Shown piece after piece: positions 4,505-6,532 of a DNA stretch of 6,532 bases. A program made the position numbers and the translations under genes. The number at the start of each line of letters is the position of its first letter. Position 1 is the first letter of the stretch. The stretch comes from an uncultured Clostridiaceae bacterium (GTDB taxonomy: Bacteria; Bacillota; Clostridia; Lachnospirales; Lachnospiraceae). The notes below the pieces were generated by a model. The model ran no database searches, had not been told where the DNA came from, and saw only the letters and a program-made list of their open reading frames with translations. Location: contig CAMWOF010000133.1 in assembly GCA_947175805.1 (NCBI GenBank), positions 1 to 6,532 on the forward strand, given 5' to 3'.

Positions 4505-4891
4505 ATGAAAATTAAATATGAATTTGCAGACGGGACGGTGTCGGAGGTCGAGGTGGAGGAAGCCATCGGTGCCGTCATCATTGAGGACAGGCGCTTGGAG
4601 GACAACCTTTCCCGCAAGGAACGCTACCACTGTTATTCGCTGGATGCAGCGCAGTTCGAGGGCGCGGAATATGCCAGTGAAGAAACGCCGGAAACGAAGA
4701 TGGAGCGTGAAATGGATACGGAGCGTATTGCCCAGGCATTGGACGGGCTGTCGGAAGTGCAGCGCCGCAGGCTCCTGATGCTTGCAGAAGGAAAGTCCGT
4801 CAACGAGATTGCGCGTAAGGAAGGCGTGCATCACAGCGTGGTTTCAGAAACGATATCTGCGGCCCGGAAAAAATTTAAAAAGTTTTTCTAA
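4505..4891 (+). CDS. Sigma-70 region-4-like HTH regulator (128 aa), prophage/ICE type
   Basis: GGAGG at 4492-4496 lies 8 nt before ATG 4505. The N-terminal half (1-70) starts with two strand-like segments (MKIKYEFADGTVSEVEVEEA) and an acidic linker ETPETKMEREMD. The C-terminal half (about 72-127) reads as sigma-70 region 4: a helix IAQALDGLSEVQRRRLLMLA, then a helix-turn-helix at about 97-120 (SVNEIARKEGVHHSVVSETI), ending in a Lys/Phe-rich helix (KKFKKFF). Region 2 and the rest of a full sigma factor are absent, so it probably does not act as a complete sigma. Proteins of this size and layout are found at the head of early operons in clostridial prophages and integrative elements, as transcription activators of phage genes. 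It could also be called ArpU- or LuxR-like in annotation. No promoter is seen directly upstream. The HTH identification is good; the DNA target is unknown. Confidence 0.8.
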   Translation: MKIKYEFADGTVSEVEVEEAIGAVIIEDRRLEDNLSRKERYHCYSLDAAQFEGAEYASEETPETKMEREMDTERIAQALDGLSEVQRRRLLMLAEGKSVNEIARKEGVHHSVVSETISAARKKFKKFF

Positions 4892-4930
4892 AAACACCCC
4901 GCCGAACACCCCTCAAAATCTCCGTATAGT

Positions 4931-4956
4931 GAAGGGCATGAAAAAAGCCGCCCTTC
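4931..4956 (+). other. Perfect 7-bp hairpin before the 72-aa gene
   Basis: GAAGGGC (4931-4937) pairs with GCCCTTC (4950-4956) around a 12-nt A-rich loop, just upstream of the ribosome site AAGGAGG (4961-4967). There is no following U-run, so it is not a terminator. It might modulate initiation or mRNA stability, or be part of the intercistronic spacer without function. Confidence 0.4.
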
Positions 4957-4975
4957 GGAAAAGGAGGTCATGGGC

Positions 4976-5194
4976 ATGGAACACACATTGAGGATCAGTG
5001 TTTCAAAGGAGCCGGCATCCGGCGGGATCGTGAGCTGCCGCCATATCTCCGTGAGGGAGCGTTTCCTGCGCTTCCTCCTTGGGGAGAAGCGGAGGGTGAC
5101 CATCATCGTTCCGGGCGATTCCGTCCGGGAGCTGGCAGTGAGTGAAGTCATGGAAGGAGGAAACGTACATGGGAAAAGTGAAGTTACTGCTTGA
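4976..5194 (+). CDS. Small conserved phage early-region protein (72 aa), unknown function
   Basis: AAGGAGG (4961-4967) is 8 nt before ATG 4976 but only 2 nt before the in-frame ATG at 4970, so 4976 is the likely start. The product MEHTLRISVSKEP begins with a strand, then SGGIVSCRHISVRERFLRF, LLGEKRRVTIIVPGD and a helix ending near the C-terminus. One Cys and a basic middle part are present; no catalytic motif and no membrane segment. Small proteins of this character occur between the sigma-like and DUF2800 genes of similar prophage modules, as I recall without a citation. Its last 26 nt overlap the next gene, whose GGAGG lies inside it, so translation is probably coupled. Function not known. 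Confidence 0.75.
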   Translation: MEHTLRISVSKEPASGGIVSCRHISVRERFLRFLLGEKRRVTIIVPGDSVRELAVSEVMEGGNVHGKSEVTA

Positions 5195-5537
5195 TGTCAT
5201 CGGGGACCTGCGTTCCCTTGCAGACAGCTTACAGGCCGTTGCGGATGCAATGGCGGACAACGGTGCCGCGGAAGCAGGGAGGACAGATACAAAGGAGCCG
5301 GAAAAAGCGGGAAAGGCCGGGAAGGCGGCAAAGAAAGAGGAAAAGCCTGCGGCAAAGCAGGAGCCGGAGGAGAAGCCGCTGACGCTGGAGGAAGTCCGTG
5401 CGGTGCTGGCGGAGAAGTCCCGCTCCGGACACACGGAGGAAGTGAGGGAACTGCTGAATAAGCACGGCGCGGATAAGCTGTCGGAGATCGACCCGGCGGA
5501 GTATGCGGCGTTGCTTGCGGAAGCGGAGGTGCTGTGA
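5169..5537 (+). CDS. 122-aa helical protein with Ala/Lys/Glu linker (phage early region)
   Basis: GGAGG (5156-5160) precedes ATG 5169 by 8 nt; a GTG at 5142 in frame would add nine residues but lacks this spacing. The N-terminal helix (VKLLLDVIGDLRSLADSLQA, to about residue 30) is amphipathic and may dimerise. Residues about 35-70 are a disordered Ala/Lys/Glu/Pro linker. The C-terminal helical part (LTLEEVRAVLAEKSRSGHTE, then EVRELLNKHGADKLSEIDPA, ending in DPAEYAALLAEAEVL) looks like a small folded three-helix unit. Similar proteins in prophage replication modules are sometimes mislabelled as rRNA biogenesis protein; that label should not be trusted. The TGA stop overlaps the ATG of the next gene (TGATG 5535-5539), so the two are translationally coupled. 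A DNA-binding or single-strand-binding accessory role in replication is possible but only from context. Confidence 0.75.
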   Translation: MGKVKLLLDVIGDLRSLADSLQAVADAMADNGAAEAGRTDTKEPEKAGKAGKAAKKEEKPAAKQEPEEKPLTLEEVRAVLAEKSRSGHTEEVRELLNKHGADKLSEIDPAEYAALLAEAEVL

Positions 5538-6532
5538 TGGGGAGACACGCTTTATTGTCTGCATCCTCCAGCCACCGGTGGCTTGCCTGCCCGCCGTCTG
5601 CAAGGCTCTGTGAAAATTACGAGGATACGGGCAGCGAATACGCGCAGCAGGGCACCGACGCCCATAGTCTGTGCGAACACAAGCTGAAGCTGTCCCTGGG
5701 CATGGACACATCAGACCCGACAGAGGGGCTTGCTTTCTACGATGAGGAGATGGAGGAATGCGCCTGCGGGTATGCGGAGTATGTCCTATCCCTGGTGGAG
5801 GAGGCAAAGCGGGAATGCAAAGACCCGGTTGTGCTGATCGAGCAGCGCCTGGACTTCTCCCGGTATGTGGAGGAGGGATTCGGCACTGGTGATTGCGTGA
5901 TTATCGCAGACGGGACGCTGTATATCATCGACTACAAGCACGGCAAGGGCGTGGAGGTTTCCGCCGAAGGGAACCCGCAGATGATGCTGTATGCCCTGGG
6001 CGCTTTGGAGCTGTTTGACGGCATCTATGACATTGATATCGTCCGCATGGCGATCTACCAGCCGCGCCGTGAGAATGTCAGCGTGTATGCCATGGCAAAG
6101 GATGACCTGCTCCGGTGGGCGGTGGGCGAGCTTGCAGAAAAAGCGAAGCTGGCCTATGCCGGGGAGGGCGAGTTCTGTGCGGGGGAACACTGCCGGTTCT
6201 GCAAGGCGAAGGCGGTCTGCAGGAAGCGGGCGGAGTACAACCTGGAGCTTGCAAAATATGACTTTGAGATGCCCGCCACGCTGGAGGATGACGAGATTGC
6301 GGCGATCCTCGTGAAGGCGGATGAGCTGGCGGCATGGGCGGCGGATGTGAAGGAGTTTGCATTGCAGCAGGCGCTCTCCGGCGTGAAGTATGCCGGGTTC
6401 AAGGTTGTGGCCGGAAGGTCTAACCGGAAGTACACGGATGAGGATGCCGTGGCAGATACCGTGAAGAAGGCGGGCTTCGACCCGTATGAGCCGAAGCTGC
6501 TGGGCATTACCGCCATGGAGAAGCTGCTGGGC
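5537..6532 (+). CDS. DUF2800 protein, RecB/Cas4-like PD-(D/E)XK nuclease, C-terminus outside window
   Basis: The frame opens at ATG 5537 and is uninterrupted to the window end (332 codons, incomplete). Visible nuclease signature: W-L-A-C18-P near the N-terminus, G-T-D-A-H43 like the family's conserved His, E102, G-T-G-D119, I-D132-Y-K134 and Q148-M-M-L-Y152. This is the order found in RecB/Cas4-type PD-(D/E)XK nucleases (H, D, D-x-K, Q-x3-Y). A cysteine cluster C214-x4-C219-x2-C222-x5-C228 follows; together with C18 it resembles the iron-sulfur site of AddB and Cas4, although four rather than three C-terminal cysteines are present. The family, DUF2800, is typical of phage and prophage replication or recombination modules, usually followed by DUF2815 and a DNA polymerase, not visible here. 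Likely role: single-strand-end processing in element replication or recombination. The fold is well supported; the activity and cluster are inferred. Translation is coupled to the previous gene. Confidence 0.85.
   Translation, partial: MGRHALLSASSSHRWLACPPSARLCENYEDTGSEYAQQGTDAHSLCEHKLKLSLGMDTSDPTEGLAFYDEEMEECACGYAEYVLSLVEEAKRECKDPVVLIEQRLDFSRYVEEGFGTGDCVIIADGTLYIIDYKHGKGVEVSAEGNPQMMLYALGALELFDGIYDIDIVRMAIYQPRRENVSVYAMAKDDLLRWAVGELAEKAKLAYAGEGEFCAGEHCRFCKAKAVCRKRAEYNLELAKYDFEMPATLEDDEIAAILVKADELAAWAADVKEFALQQALSGVKYAGFKVVAGRSNRKYTDEDAVADTVKKAGFDPYEPKLLGITAMEKLLG

Noticed and set aside
5003..5807. Minus-strand frames of 181 and 192 codons over the 122-aa gene
   Set aside because: Antisense of an Ala/Lys/Glu repeat-like linker gives Ser/Ala- or Arg/Leu-rich shadows; no initiation signals.
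5991..6516. Three frames (one +, two -) inside the DUF2800 gene
   Set aside because: The DUF2800 frame carries a complete nuclease signature; the others are compositionally biased shadows.

Overview
The window looks like chromosome of a low-to-mid GC anaerobic Firmicute, most likely a Lachnospiraceae-type clostridium. Reasons: strong GGAGG ribosome sites, tight gene packing, a phage-type early module of the kind common in gut Clostridia (sigma-like regulator, two small proteins, DUF2800 nuclease), and a cluster of small proteins starting with M-x-I-S/T-G. Every supported gene is on the + strand. No tRNA, rRNA, CRISPR array, insertion sequence or integrase is visible.

Region 1 (1-252) is the 3' end of a histidine-phosphatase (phosphoglycerate-mutase-like) gene. 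Region 2 (about 360-3237) holds four genes of unknown function (243, 181, 223 and 188 aa). Three share an M-x-I-(S/T)-G start, and two also share a leader and ribosome site, so the cluster appears to have grown by duplication and divergence. It begins with a box, AATGCACAAAC, that recurs twice later.

Region 3 (about 3290-4026) holds two tandem mini-genes for Com-like zinc-ribbon proteins (58 and 50 aa). Each lies about 140 nt downstream of a copy of the same box. The first ends in a terminator that overlaps its stop codon; the second is followed by a long bulged hairpin with a U-run.

Region 4 (about 4027-4504) is dense in predicted RNA structure. A two-tier hairpin buries the ribosome site of an ORF at 4103. 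That ORF then runs through three hairpin/U-run structures, two of which look like strong intrinsic terminators, and stops 39 nt before the next gene. No convincing promoter is seen between the last terminator and the downstream operon. This suggests either a decayed gene plus insulating terminators, or a translation-controlled attenuator.

Region 5 (4505-6532, open at the right edge) is a GC-richer operon typical of prophage or integrative-element early genes: a sigma-region-4-like HTH protein, a 72-aa conserved small protein, a 122-aa helical/charged-linker protein and a DUF2800 protein with a complete RecB/Cas4-type PD-(D/E)XK signature and a four-cysteine cluster. The last three genes are overlapped or nearly so, which suggests co-translation. 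The likely element boundary lies somewhere between about 3240 and 4500, but no attachment site could be identified.
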